DNA of 64,000 nt from Streptomyces alboniger. GTDB taxonomy: Bacteria; Actinomycetota; Actinomycetes; Streptomycetales; Streptomycetaceae. The stretch spans positions 7,812,001 to 7,876,000 of the forward strand of contig NZ_CP023695.1 of NCBI RefSeq assembly GCF_008704395.1. Reading direction: 5' to 3'. Below are positions 44,452-52,969 of this stretch, in pieces. The notes beneath the pieces were generated by a model, which did no database searches, was not told the DNA's origin, and saw only the letters and a program-made list of their open reading frames with translations. The translations under genes and the position numbers were made by a program. The first letter of the stretch is position 1, and each line of letters opens with the position of its first letter.

Positions 44452-45849
44452 TCAGCGCCGGGGCAGCAGCGCCCCCGCGCCAAGGGCCATGACCACCAGC
44501 AGACAGGCGGCGCTCAGCAGGCTCTCCCTCATGCCCGACATGAAGTCGCCGGCGAGGAGCGCGCCGAAGGCGGCGATGCTCACGGCTCCGCCCGTCTGGC
44601 GACTGGTGTTGAGCAGCGCCGCCGCCGTGCCGGCCCGCTCCGCGGCGACGCTGTCCAGCATCAGGGAGGTCAGCGCCGGCATGGCAAGGGAGCCCCCGAT
44701 GCCCAGCGGGATCATCAGCAGGGCGGTCGCCCACGGCGGCGTGCCGGGGTCGATGGGGAGCAGCACGCCGCAGCCCAGCGCGACGATCAGCAGTCCGGCG
44801 ATGACCACGGGCCGTCGGCCGAAGCGGGTGACCGCCCGAGGCGAGAGATAGTTGACATTGGCGGTGATCAGCGCCATCGGCACGAACATCAGGCCGGCCG
44901 AGAGCGCCGACTGCCCCCGCTGCTCCTGGAAGAAGAGACTCAGCACGAACACCCCGCCGTAGAAGGCGGCGTTGAGGGCGAAGCCCGAGATCACCGGCAC
45001 GGTCACGCCGCGCAGCCGGAACAGCTCCAGCGGCAGCATCGGATCGCGCCGCCGGGCCTCGATGGCCACGAAACCGGCCGCGGACAGCACCGCGATCACG
45101 GTCGCGGCAAGGACGGTGCCGGTGAACCCGTCGTGCCCGCCCTCGATCACGGCGAAGGTCAGCGCGGCCAGCGACAGTATGGCGGTCACCTGTCCCGGCA
45201 GGTCGAACGCGACGGAGTGGCGCGGGGAGCGCGTCGCCCGCATCAGAGCCAGGAACCCGATGATCCCGGTGGGCACGTTGAGGCAGAACACGGCGCGCCA
45301 GCTCCACTCCGTGGTGAGCAGGCCGCCCAGGACGGGCCCCGCGGCGATCGCCACCGCGCCGCCGACCGTCCACAGCGCGATGCCACGCGCCCGCTCGGCA
45401 GGATCGGAGAACGCCTGCCGGATCAGTGCCAGCGAGGAGGGCACCATGACCGCCGCCGCGCTGCCCTGCACCACGCGGGCCGCGATCAGCACCCCGAGCG
45501 TCGGCGCCGCCCCGCAGGCCAGCGAGGCGAGAGTGAAGACGCCGAGCCCCCAGCCGTACGCGCGTCGCGCCCCCACCGCGTCCGAGAGCGCGCCGGCGGA
45601 GAGCATCAGCGCCGCGAACATCAGCGTGTAGCTGTCGACGACCCATTGGAGACCGGACATCATGCCGCCGAGGTCGGCCCGCATGGCGGGCAGCGCGACG
45701 TTGACGCCGGAGACATCGATCGTGATCACGAAGAAGCCGAGGACGGCGGCGACCAGAGCCGCGCGAGGGGAACCCGGCCGTCCCGGGGCGTCCTCGGGGG
45801 ATTCGCCCGCCTCAGCTGCCGTGTTCGCGCCGGACTGCGTCGTACGCAT
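44452..45849 (-). CDS. DHA2-family (EmrB/QacA-type) MFS drug exporter
   Basis: A 465-residue, 14-helix-type proton-driven exporter. Motif D1 region ITIDVSGVNVALPAMRADL and motif A region GALSDAVGARRAYGWGLGVF are visible, as is motif C-type GPVLGGLLTTEWSWRAVFCL. ATG 45849 is preceded by GAGGAG. The gene is divergent from an XRE regulator 153 bp away, a common repressor-exporter pair. It may export the product of the adjacent aromatic cluster, but the strong terminator after the regulator argues for a separate unit. Confidence 0.92.
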   Translation of the reverse strand: MRTTQSGANTAAEAGESPEDAPGRPGSPRAALVAAVLGFFVITIDVSGVNVALPAMRADLGGMMSGLQWVVDSYTLMFAALMLSAGALSDAVGARRAYGWGLGVFTLASLACGAAPTLGVLIAARVVQGSAAAVMVPSSLALIRQAFSDPAERARGIALWTVGGAVAIAAGPVLGGLLTTEWSWRAVFCLNVPTGIIGFLALMRATRSPRHSVAFDLPGQVTAILSLAALTFAVIEGGHDGFTGTVLAATVIAVLSAAGFVAIEARRRDPMLPLELFRLRGVTVPVISGFALNAAFYGGVFVLSLFFQEQRGQSALSAGLMFVPMALITANVNYLSPRAVTRFGRRPVVIAGLLIVALGCGVLLPIDPGTPPWATALLMIPLGIGGSLAMPALTSLMLDSVAAERAGTAAALLNTSRQTGGAVSIAAFGALLAGDFMSGMRESLLSAACLLVVMALGAGALLPRR

Positions 45850-46002
45850 GGTGCACTGCTCCTCACCGCGGTGTCGCTGGGAATACGTCAAGCAGCGTGC
45901 CCTGCCCGAGCGCCTCCTGGCAGGCCGAGCTGTGCGGGGGAGTGCTGTGCCTGGCCCTGATACGGCCTCCCTGCCCGCGACACTCTTTGCGAGAATGAAC
46001 GG

Positions 46003-46893
46003 ATGAGCGAAGGTACGGAACTGGGCCGTTTTCTCCGCGCCCGCCGCGGGCAGGTGCGCCCCCAGGACGTGGGACTGCGGACCGGCACGGGCGTCCGCCG
46101 CACCCCGGGGCTGCGCCGCGAGGAACTGGCGACCCTCGCCGGGGTGAGCGTCGACTACTACACGCGTCTGGAGCGCGGCCGCGAGACGCGGCCCTCACCC
46201 GCCGTGGTCGCCGCGCTCGGCGAGGCGCTCCAGCTCTCCGACGACGCGCTGCACCGGCTGCACGAGCTGGTGGCGCTCGCCGCGGGTCAGCCGCCGACGC
46301 CGTCCCCGGGACCGGCGCGGACGGTGCGGGAGTCGTTGCGCGTCCTGCTGGAGACGGTGCGCCCCGCCCCGGCGTACGTCGTCAGCCGCACCAACGACGT
46401 ACTGGCCGCCAACCGGCCCGGTCTGCGTCTCTTCTCCGGCATCACGGACTGGCCGTGGGAGCACCGCAACATCACGCGCTACATGTTCCTGCACCCCATG
46501 GGCCGCAAGCTGTACCGCGACTGGGAGGAGATGGCGGCGCACAGCGCGGGCCACCTGCGCGCGGTGGCCGGCGCCGACCCGGACATGCCGGAACTGGCCC
46601 AGCTCGTGGGCGAACTCGTGGTGAAGAGCCCGGAGTTCGCCCGGCTCTGGGAGCGGTACGACGTGAAGGAGCGCGGCGGCGGCGAGAAACACTTCCGGCA
46701 CCCGGAGGTCGGCTCGCTCTGCCTCTCCTTCGAGGTGATGACGATCTCCCGCACGGACGGTCAGCGCCTCGTCACCTACCAAGCCCCGCCCGGCACCCCG
46801 GACCACGACGCGATGCTGCTCCTTGACATGGCGAGCCCCGGGGAGGTGGCGCTGCCCGAGGGGGCCGAGCGGCAGGAAGGGGCCGAGCGGTAG
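46003..46893 (+). CDS. XRE-family regulator with MmyB-like sensor domain
   Basis: A 296-residue transcriptional regulator. The N-terminal helix-turn-helix (TPGLRREELATLAGVSVDYY, TRLERGRE) is the classical XRE start seen in actinobacteria. The C-terminal domain (YVVSRTNDVLAANRPGLRLF, HSAGHLRAVAGADPDMPEL, HPEVGSLCLSFEVMTI) is the MmyB-like ligand domain. These regulators typically control a divergent reductase or transporter gene, here the MFS exporter. Confidence 0.92.
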   Translation: MSEGTELGRFLRARRGQVRPQDVGLRTGTGVRRTPGLRREELATLAGVSVDYYTRLERGRETRPSPAVVAALGEALQLSDDALHRLHELVALAAGQPPTPSPGPARTVRESLRVLLETVRPAPAYVVSRTNDVLAANRPGLRLFSGITDWPWEHRNITRYMFLHPMGRKLYRDWEEMAAHSAGHLRAVAGADPDMPELAQLVGELVVKSPEFARLWERYDVKERGGGEKHFRHPEVGSLCLSFEVMTISRTDGQRLVTYQAPPGTPDHDAMLLLDMASPGEVALPEGAERQEGAER

Positions 46894-46926
46894 CGGGCGC
46901 GCGCCGCCCGCCCGCACACACCCGAT

Positions 46927-46970
46927 CCGCCCGTCCGTCCAGGAGGTAATTCTCCTGGACGGACGGGCGG
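46927..46970. terminator. strong intrinsic terminator
   Basis: Perfect 19-bp stem (CCGCCCGTCCGTCCAGGAG with its complement at 46952-46970), 6-nt loop GTAATT, followed by ATTCGTTTTT. Located 34 bp after the XRE regulator. The T-run makes it a textbook terminator, rare in Streptomyces, and it separates the exporter/regulator pair from the aromatic cluster. Confidence 0.95.
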
Positions 46971-46977
46971 ATTCGTT

Positions 46978-47011
46978 TTTCGCGCCGGAATACGGATTTC
47001 GCGCCGGAATA
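46978..47011 (+). promoter_or_regulatory. 15-bp direct repeats, 19-bp period
   Basis: TTTCGCGCCGGAATA occurs twice (46978-46992 and 46997-47011), perfect copies on nearly the same helix face. The spacing suits a dimeric or tandem-binding activator upstream of the aromatic cluster. No known consensus matched. Confidence 0.55.
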
Positions 47012-47090
47012 GGGGAGAACCGGCACGTGTCGCCGCCGTGCAATTCAGCGAACGCCGCCGCGGTATCGGCGGTGCGCGGCGCGGCGTCCG

Positions 47091-47110
47091 TTGTGCAGCT
47101 AGGTGCACAA
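47091..47110. promoter_or_regulatory. 20-bp operator-like palindrome
   Basis: TTGTGCAGCTAGGTGCACAA is a palindrome with one mismatched pair. It lies 170 bp before the DAHP synthase start and after the terminator, so it is well placed as an operator for the cluster. Confidence 0.6.
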
Positions 47111-47280
47111 CAGCTTGCTGCACGCGGCGCGGGTAGCGAGCCAACTCGCTGATGGGGCACTGTGATTCGCGTGCTTGCCGGACGGTTGTGCCGGGGCATC
47201 TCCAGCGCCATCGGAGGTCCGCCCGAAGGATTCGTTGCCGACGCATAAATGCTGCGCTGAGTAGAACGAATTGAGGAACG

Positions 47281-48399
47281 ATGCAAAGTCTTGACATGCT
47301 GGCCGAGATAACCACTGATTCCGTGGTCGAAAATTCACCGGGTGACATCGGCGGGCAATACCGTACGCACGCGGCGACCACCCCCCACGGGCTCATGAGC
47401 GAGCTGCCGCTGAGCCGGGCCGCGGCCCGTTCGGTGAGCGACGGCCGCCTGCTGACCCGCCGTGTGCTGAGCGGCGGCGACGACCGGCTGCTCGCCGTGG
47501 TCGGGCCGTGCTCGATCCACGACGTGAACGCCGGTCTGGCGTACGCGAAGTCGCTCGGTGAACTGGCCGCCGACCTCGCCGACGACCTGGCGGTCGTCAT
47601 GCGGGTGTACGTCGAGAAGCCCCGGACCACGGTCGGCTGGACCGGGCTGCTCACCGACCCGGCTCTCGACGGCAGCCTGGACGTCAACCACGGGCTGCGT
47701 ACGGTGCGGACGCTCATGCTGGAGATCGCCGAACAGGGGCTGCCCATCGCGACCGAGTGGCTGAGCCCGTCGGCTCCGGTGTACCTGGCCGACCTGATCT
47801 CCTGGGGCGCCATCGGTGCGCGGACCGTGGAGAGCCAGGTGCACCGACAGCTTGCGAGCGGCCTCCCCATGCCCGTGGGCATGAAGAACGGCAGCACCGG
47901 CTCCGTGGATGTCGCCGTCGACGCCATCCGGTCCGCAGCCGCGCCGCACACCTACCTCGGCGTCGACCGGGACGGCAGGGCGGTCACGCTGCGGACGACC
48001 GGGAACCCCGACTGCCACGTGGTGCTCCGGGGCGGTCCTGGCCGGCCCAACTACTACCCCGAGAACGTGCGCGAGACGGCACGGCTCCTGGCCGCGGCCG
48101 GGCTGCCGACCGGCCTGGTCATCGACGCCAGCCACGGCAACAGCGGCAAGGACCACGAGCAACAGGCCGTGGTCGCACGGGAGATCGGGGCGCAGGTCGC
48201 GGCCGGCAACACGGACATCCGCGGCGTCATGCTGGAGGGCTTCCTGATCCCCGGGCGCCAAGAACTCGGCCTCCAGGATCCCGTGTTCGGCCAGAGCGTC
48301 ACCGATGCCTGCATGGGCTGGGACGCCACCGTGGCCGTGCTCCACGACCTCGCGGCCGCGGCCCGTCAGCGCCGTGCCGTGACGGCCGCGGCGCGCTGA
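47281..48399 (+). CDS. DAHP synthase (AroG/AroF-type, class I)
   Basis: A 372-residue 3-deoxy-7-phosphoheptulonate synthase, first enzyme of the shikimate pathway, joining PEP and erythrose-4-phosphate. Characteristic segments: LLAVVGPCSIHD, VVMRVYVEKPRTTVGWTGLL, PIATEWLSPSAPVYLADLIS, GARTVESQVHRQLASGLPMP and VIDASHGNSGKD. Primary-metabolism DAHP synthase in Streptomyces is usually the class II type, so this class I enzyme is typical of secondary aromatic clusters, where it raises flux and escapes feedback control. ATG 47281 has GAGGAAC close upstream. First gene of the cluster's plus-strand arm. Confidence 0.93.
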   Translation: MQSLDMLAEITTDSVVENSPGDIGGQYRTHAATTPHGLMSELPLSRAAARSVSDGRLLTRRVLSGGDDRLLAVVGPCSIHDVNAGLAYAKSLGELAADLADDLAVVMRVYVEKPRTTVGWTGLLTDPALDGSLDVNHGLRTVRTLMLEIAEQGLPIATEWLSPSAPVYLADLISWGAIGARTVESQVHRQLASGLPMPVGMKNGSTGSVDVAVDAIRSAAAPHTYLGVDRDGRAVTLRTTGNPDCHVVLRGGPGRPNYYPENVRETARLLAAAGLPTGLVIDASHGNSGKDHEQQAVVAREIGAQVAAGNTDIRGVMLEGFLIPGRQELGLQDPVFGQSVTDACMGWDATVAVLHDLAAAARQRRAVTAAAR

Positions 48400-48452
48400 C
48401 CCCCTCATCACCCTCCGCCCCGCGACTCGGCGGAAGGAACAGGAGAGCGAGC

Positions 48453-49820
48453 ATGCTGCATATCCCCGCGCTGGGCCCGACCGGGCCCTACCGGACCCGC
48501 AACCGCACCACCGTGCCGGACGCTTCGGGCAGCCCGGCCCTCGAACTGGCGTCAGTCCCCGGCCTGGTCGTCTCCCACTGGATCGACCAGCTGCGCGCGA
48601 GCGCGCCCCTGCCCGTCGCGGACACGGCGGAGGTGCTCGGGAAGGCAGCCGACGTCTTCGAGGCCCAGGAGATCCTGGGAGACGACCTGGCGGCCCACGA
48701 GCGGCGGACGTCGGCGCTGACGGGCACACCCGTCACCGTCGTGCGCGAGTGCGACCGGCTCATCACCGAGACCCTGCGCGACGTGGGACGGGCGCCGTCA
48801 GCGGCTCGGCCCACGGGCTGCGCCCCGGTCGGCACCCCCCTGCCCGCCGCGCCGTCGGCAGGCGCCGCGTGGTGCCGCACCGGAGACGTCTTCGCCGTGC
48901 ACGCGGCCGGCAACAGCCCGGGGGTGCACGCCATGTGGCTGGAGGCCCTCGCGCTCGGCTACCGGGTCGTCGTCCGCCCCTCCACCCGGGACCCGCTCAC
49001 CCCCTTCCGCCTCGTCACCGCGCTGCGGCAGGCAGGGGTGCCGCCGACGCAGCTGGTCGTGGCGCCCTGCGACCACGCGACGGCGGATCTGATCATCGAG
49101 CGCTCGGACCGGGCCCTGGTGTACGGCGGTCAGGACGTCGTGGACAAGTACCGCAACCGCGGCGACGTCCGGCTGCAAGGCCCGGGCCGTTCGAAACTGG
49201 TCGTGGCCGCCGACGCGGACCGGGGCGTCGGTCTCGGCCTCGCGCGAACGGGTGCGCTCTATCACGCGGGCACCGCGTGCACCGCGACCACGGGCGTCCT
49301 CGTCGAGCGGGACCCGACGGAATTCGCCGGTGAACTGGCCGCCGCGCTGCGCCAGGCGGCACCGGCCCACCCCCTGAACGACGCGGCCCTGCTGCCGTGC
49401 CTGCCGCAGACCGAGGCGGAACGCCTCGCGGCGGCGGTCCTGGACCGGACGAAGGACGCGGTCGTGCACCTGGCCCCGCGAGTCGAACGGCTCGGTGGCG
49501 AGGGATCCCTGGCGACCGTGACGCCCGCGGTCGTGGAGCTGGAGTCCCCGAGGAACCCGCTCCTCTCGTACGAGGTGCCCTTCCCCTGTGTGTGGGTCGC
49601 CCCCTTCGAGCGGCGCGCCGTGGACGTCCTCGACGACTCGTTGGTCCTGTCTCTGCACACCGAGGACATGGCTCTTGTCGCAGAGGCGACGGAACTCACG
49701 GCGGTCTCCAACGTGTACCGGAGCAAGCCGACCTCCTGGCTCCATCCGGACGTGCCGCACGACGGGTTCCTCGGGGAGTTCCTGATGCGGGCCAAGGGGC
49801 TGGCCCACAGCCGCCGGTGA
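48453..49820 (+). CDS. LuxC-like acyl-CoA/acyl-protein reductase
   Basis: A 455-residue aldehyde-dehydrogenase-fold protein resembling LuxC. LuxC reduces a thioester or acyl-enzyme to an aldehyde with NADPH. Features: cofactor strand FAVHAAGNSPGVHAMWLEAL, VVVRPSTRDPLTPFRLVTAL, and catalytic Cys276 in HAGTACTATTGVLVE. GGAGAG lies 8 nt before ATG 48453. It is followed by a LuxE/PaaK-like ligase, the usual partner that supplies the activated acyl group. The acid reduced here is probably aromatic rather than fatty, judging from context. Confidence 0.8.
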   Translation: MLHIPALGPTGPYRTRNRTTVPDASGSPALELASVPGLVVSHWIDQLRASAPLPVADTAEVLGKAADVFEAQEILGDDLAAHERRTSALTGTPVTVVRECDRLITETLRDVGRAPSAARPTGCAPVGTPLPAAPSAGAAWCRTGDVFAVHAAGNSPGVHAMWLEALALGYRVVVRPSTRDPLTPFRLVTALRQAGVPPTQLVVAPCDHATADLIIERSDRALVYGGQDVVDKYRNRGDVRLQGPGRSKLVVAADADRGVGLGLARTGALYHAGTACTATTGVLVERDPTEFAGELAAALRQAAPAHPLNDAALLPCLPQTEAERLAAAVLDRTKDAVVHLAPRVERLGGEGSLATVTPAVVELESPRNPLLSYEVPFPCVWVAPFERRAVDVLDDSLVLSLHTEDMALVAEATELTAVSNVYRSKPTSWLHPDVPHDGFLGEFLMRAKGLAHSRR

Positions 49821-49867
49821 ACAGCCGTGCACGGACGGCCCGCACTCAACGCGAAAAGGAGTGGCAA

Positions 49868-51193
49868 GTGAAGATCAACTCCAGGGATGACCTCGACTTC
49901 ATGGAGCGGATACAGCAGGAGGTGACCGCTCACCGCGGCGCGGCCCGCTCCGATGAGGCCTACTACGCAGCGAAGCTGGCCGAGGTCTGGCACCGTGCGG
50001 AACAGACGGCCGCCTACGCCTCGCTCGGTACGTTCTCGACGCGGGCGTTCCTGGATCTGCGCGCGACGTCCAAGGACGACCTCAAGGCCCGGCCCCTGGA
50101 CTTCCTGCGGGTACCGGTCGACGCAGGTCTGAAGTACTACCAGACGACAGGGACGACGGGGGCCCCCACGCCCACGCCCCGCACGGCCCGGGACATGATC
50201 GCCAACACCGTGTCCGTCGCCGAGGCCTGGCGCCCGATGCTCGCCGGCGGCGGACACCGCGCGCTGATCCTGCTGCCCTCGGACATCGTGCCGGTGGCCG
50301 ACCTGATGGTCGGCGTCTGCGAGTTCCTCGGAATACCACACGTCAAGGCCTACCCGTACACCACGGGGATCTCCGACTGGGACCGCATCGTCGGCCTGTG
50401 GGAGGTGTTCCGGCCGACCGTTCTCTTCGTCGCGCCCGGCGTACTCCTCGAATTCTCCCAGGTCATCAAGAGGCGCGGCCTCCTCGACCGGCTGCGCCCG
50501 TCCGTCGAACTCCTCATGCTGCTCGGGGAGGTGAGCACCCCCGAGCTGCGCGCCATGACCGGCCAGTGGTGGAACGCGAGCGCCTACGACGCGAGTTACG
50601 GCAGCACGGAGAGCGGCACCCTGGCCGCGTGCTGCGCGCAGGACCGGCTGCACCTGCTGCGCGGGGCCAACTACTTCGAGATCGCGAACGCCGACGGCAT
50701 CGTGCCCCCCGATCCCGGGCGCGACGGCAGGCTCGTCGTCACCCCGCTCAACAACGACGCCCGGCCCCTCCTCCGGCTCGACATGGGCGACGAGGTGTCC
50801 CTGACCGACGGCTGTCCCTGTGGTGCGACCGTCCCGGTGGTCACGGTCCACGGCCGGGGGAGCGACGGAACCGAGATCAAGGGAAGCCGGGTGCGCACCC
50901 GCGACCTCGAAGGCATCGTCTACGCGAACAGCGACGTCATGGGCTACCTGATCGAGGTCGACCGGCAGGCCACCTGGGCCAGGTTGCTCCTCGAACGGGA
51001 CCCGGGCACCGACCGGGAGGCCGAGTCCGCGAAGAGCGACCTCGTCCAGCGGCGCACGGGCGAATCCCTCGGCTTCCGCTGGGACGAAGTCCGGTTCGTC
51101 AACCGGCTGCCGGTGACGACGAAGAGCGGCGGTTCCCAGAAGAGCTGGAAGCGCTCCAACTTCCGCGTCGTCGACGAGGTGGTGCCGGCATGA
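49868..51193 (+). CDS. LuxE/PaaK-like acyl-adenylating ligase
   Basis: A 441-residue member of the phenylacetate-CoA ligase/LuxE branch of adenylating enzymes. It has the nucleotide loop YYQTTGTTGAPTPTPRTA, the YGSTESGTLAACC region, and PLLRLDMGDEVSLTDGCPCG with the zinc-type Cys pair seen in PaaK relatives. GTG 49868 has AAAAGGAG 7 nt upstream. Probably activates an aromatic or acyl acid for the LuxC-like reductase upstream. Its stop overlaps the next start (ATGA). Confidence 0.82.
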   Translation: MKINSRDDLDFMERIQQEVTAHRGAARSDEAYYAAKLAEVWHRAEQTAAYASLGTFSTRAFLDLRATSKDDLKARPLDFLRVPVDAGLKYYQTTGTTGAPTPTPRTARDMIANTVSVAEAWRPMLAGGGHRALILLPSDIVPVADLMVGVCEFLGIPHVKAYPYTTGISDWDRIVGLWEVFRPTVLFVAPGVLLEFSQVIKRRGLLDRLRPSVELLMLLGEVSTPELRAMTGQWWNASAYDASYGSTESGTLAACCAQDRLHLLRGANYFEIANADGIVPPDPGRDGRLVVTPLNNDARPLLRLDMGDEVSLTDGCPCGATVPVVTVHGRGSDGTEIKGSRVRTRDLEGIVYANSDVMGYLIEVDRQATWARLLLERDPGTDREAESAKSDLVQRRTGESLGFRWDEVRFVNRLPVTTKSGGSQKSWKRSNFRVVDEVVPA

Positions 51194-52917
51194 CGTACGA
51201 CGTGCTGCGGAACTCGTCCGGTGTCGTCTCCGGGGAGTCCGACCTGTGGTGCACCTACGCGGCCGTGCGGACCCTCACCTGGCTCGGCCGCATCGGTGAC
51301 CTGCCCACCCCCGGGACCGTCGGCGGTTTCCTCGCCTCCCGCCAGAACTCCGACGGCGGTTACGCCTGGTCGGCCGGTATGACCTCCGACGCCTGGGCCA
51401 CGTACTACTGCACGCAGGCGATGGCAGACCTGCCGGAGGGCAGTCGCGGCACCGTCGGCAAACCGAGTTCCGCATGGGTGTGGAGTGCCGCGCACGAGGA
51501 CGGCGGGTTCGCGATGATGCCCGGTCAGGCGTCGGACGTGTGGGCCACCTACTACGCCGTGCGCACCCTGGTCGAAATCTGCGATGAGCGGCCACCCGAG
51601 GCGCTGTTCGACTGGCTGGCTGCGCTACAGGCGAAGGACGGCGGACTGGCCTGGAGCCCGGCCCACGCGAAGGACGGCGCGTCCGACGTACGGGCCTGCT
51701 ACTACGCCATCACCGCCTGGAGCACGGCCACCGGTGGACAGGGCCCGCTGCCGTGGGACCGTGAGCGGCTCACGAACTGGCTCAAGGACCGGCAGGGCGC
51801 GGCCGGTGGATTCACCTTCCAGGAGGGCGACGGGACGGACTGCCTGTGGGCGACGTTCCGTGCCACGAGCGCGCTTCGGCGCCTCGACGAGGCCCCGCGG
51901 GACCCCGAGAGGTGCGTCGCCTGGATCCGGGGCAGGCTGCGGCCGGGCGGGTCGTTCACCCGGTGGCCCGGCTATCCCGTGCCGGACGTGTGGGCCGCGT
52001 TCTGCGGAGTGGGTGCGCTGCGGGAGCTGGGCGCGGGTCTGGAGGACCTCGCCGACCGGGTGGTCGAAGCGGTGTTGTCCTTCCGGACCGGCCAGGGCGG
52101 ATTCACCTACCGCACGCCCGGCCTCGCCTCGGACGTGCTCACCACCTCCGCCCACCTGCTGGCCGGCCACTTCTCCGACACCGGGGAACGGGACGCCCTG
52201 CGGTGGATGGAGAGCTGTGTGCTGCCGAACGAGCAGGGAGTCATGTACATGCCTGGTCGGGGGAGTGAGGTGCGGTGCACGCTCTGGGCTCTGTCGGCCG
52301 GGGCGTTCCGGGACGACGATACGGCCCGCGCCGGGATCGCGGACTGGCTCGCCGGCTCCATCCAGAACCCCGACGGCGGGTTCGGCTACTGGGAGGGCCG
52401 CGCGTCGGACATGGTGTCGACGTCCGCGGCCGCGGAGATCCTCCACTGGACCGGCGGGAGCTCCGCCGCCTCCCTGCGGGGCATCGCCGAGTACGTCGCC
52501 GCCTGTGAGACGGCACCCGGCCAGTACGCCAACGTGCCCGGTGGCCGGCCCACGCTGCGCGCCGCCCTGCAAGCACTCAGGGCGCTGCACCGGACCGTCG
52601 GGGCGGACGGCGCTCGCGTCGGCGACGCGCTCGCCCGGCACCGGGTCCGCGGCGGCGGATACGCGAACGAGGGCAACCGGGTCCCCGACCTGCTGAGCAG
52701 CTACGAAGCCGCGGTGGCGGCGGACACGTTCGGCCTCGAATGGGACGCCGGCCATCTGACGACGTTCCTGGACAGCGTGCGCACGGCGGACGGCGGATTC
52801 GCCTGGACCCCCCTGATGGCCACGAGCGGCGGCCCGCTCGCCGACTGCCTGGGACGGCGCCTGGAGCTGCGCCTCTCGCCCGGACAGCACGGGCTGCCAC
52901 CCCTGGCCCTCTCCTGA
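51190..52917 (+). CDS. prenyltransferase/terpene-cyclase-type repeat protein
   Basis: A 575-residue alpha-alpha-barrel protein built from about ten repeats of the form S-D-x-W-x-T-Y-x-A (for example SDAWATYYCTQAM, SDVWATYYAVRTL, SDVRACYYAITAW) alternating with GGF/GGY turns (NSDGGYAWS, EDGGFAMMP, NPDGGFGYWE). This is the fold of squalene cyclases and protein-prenyltransferase beta subunits. The class II cyclase DxDD acid motif is not seen, and the zinc ligands of prenyltransferases are not obvious. It may therefore be a non-canonical cyclase, transferase or binding protein. Coupled to the ligase upstream by a 4-nt overlap, so it belongs to the pathway. Activity not predictable. Confidence 0.75.
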   Translation: MTYDVLRNSSGVVSGESDLWCTYAAVRTLTWLGRIGDLPTPGTVGGFLASRQNSDGGYAWSAGMTSDAWATYYCTQAMADLPEGSRGTVGKPSSAWVWSAAHEDGGFAMMPGQASDVWATYYAVRTLVEICDERPPEALFDWLAALQAKDGGLAWSPAHAKDGASDVRACYYAITAWSTATGGQGPLPWDRERLTNWLKDRQGAAGGFTFQEGDGTDCLWATFRATSALRRLDEAPRDPERCVAWIRGRLRPGGSFTRWPGYPVPDVWAAFCGVGALRELGAGLEDLADRVVEAVLSFRTGQGGFTYRTPGLASDVLTTSAHLLAGHFSDTGERDALRWMESCVLPNEQGVMYMPGRGSEVRCTLWALSAGAFRDDDTARAGIADWLAGSIQNPDGGFGYWEGRASDMVSTSAAAEILHWTGGSSAASLRGIAEYVAACETAPGQYANVPGGRPTLRAALQALRALHRTVGADGARVGDALARHRVRGGGYANEGNRVPDLLSSYEAAVAADTFGLEWDAGHLTTFLDSVRTADGGFAWTPLMATSGGPLADCLGRRLELRLSPGQHGLPPLALS

Positions 52918-52919
52918 AC

Positions 52920-52958
52920 GCCACGGATGAATGCCACGGATGAATGCCACGAATGAAA
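52920..52958 (+). repeat. three 13-bp direct repeats
   Basis: GCCACGGATGAAT twice, then the diverged copy GCCACGAATGAAA, directly before the tautomerase ribosome site. Each copy offers ATG triplets (decoy starts). Confidence 0.85.
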
Positions 52959-52969
52959 GGCACGGAGCC

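Noticed and set aside
44002..45960. 652-codon open frame on the plus strand
   Set aside because: Antisense to the MFS exporter over most of its length and begins in the minisatellite.
47757..48452. N-terminal extension of the LuxC-like protein by 232 residues
   Set aside because: It lies inside the DAHP synthase gene in another frame; the ATG at 48453 has a good ribosome site and the family start.
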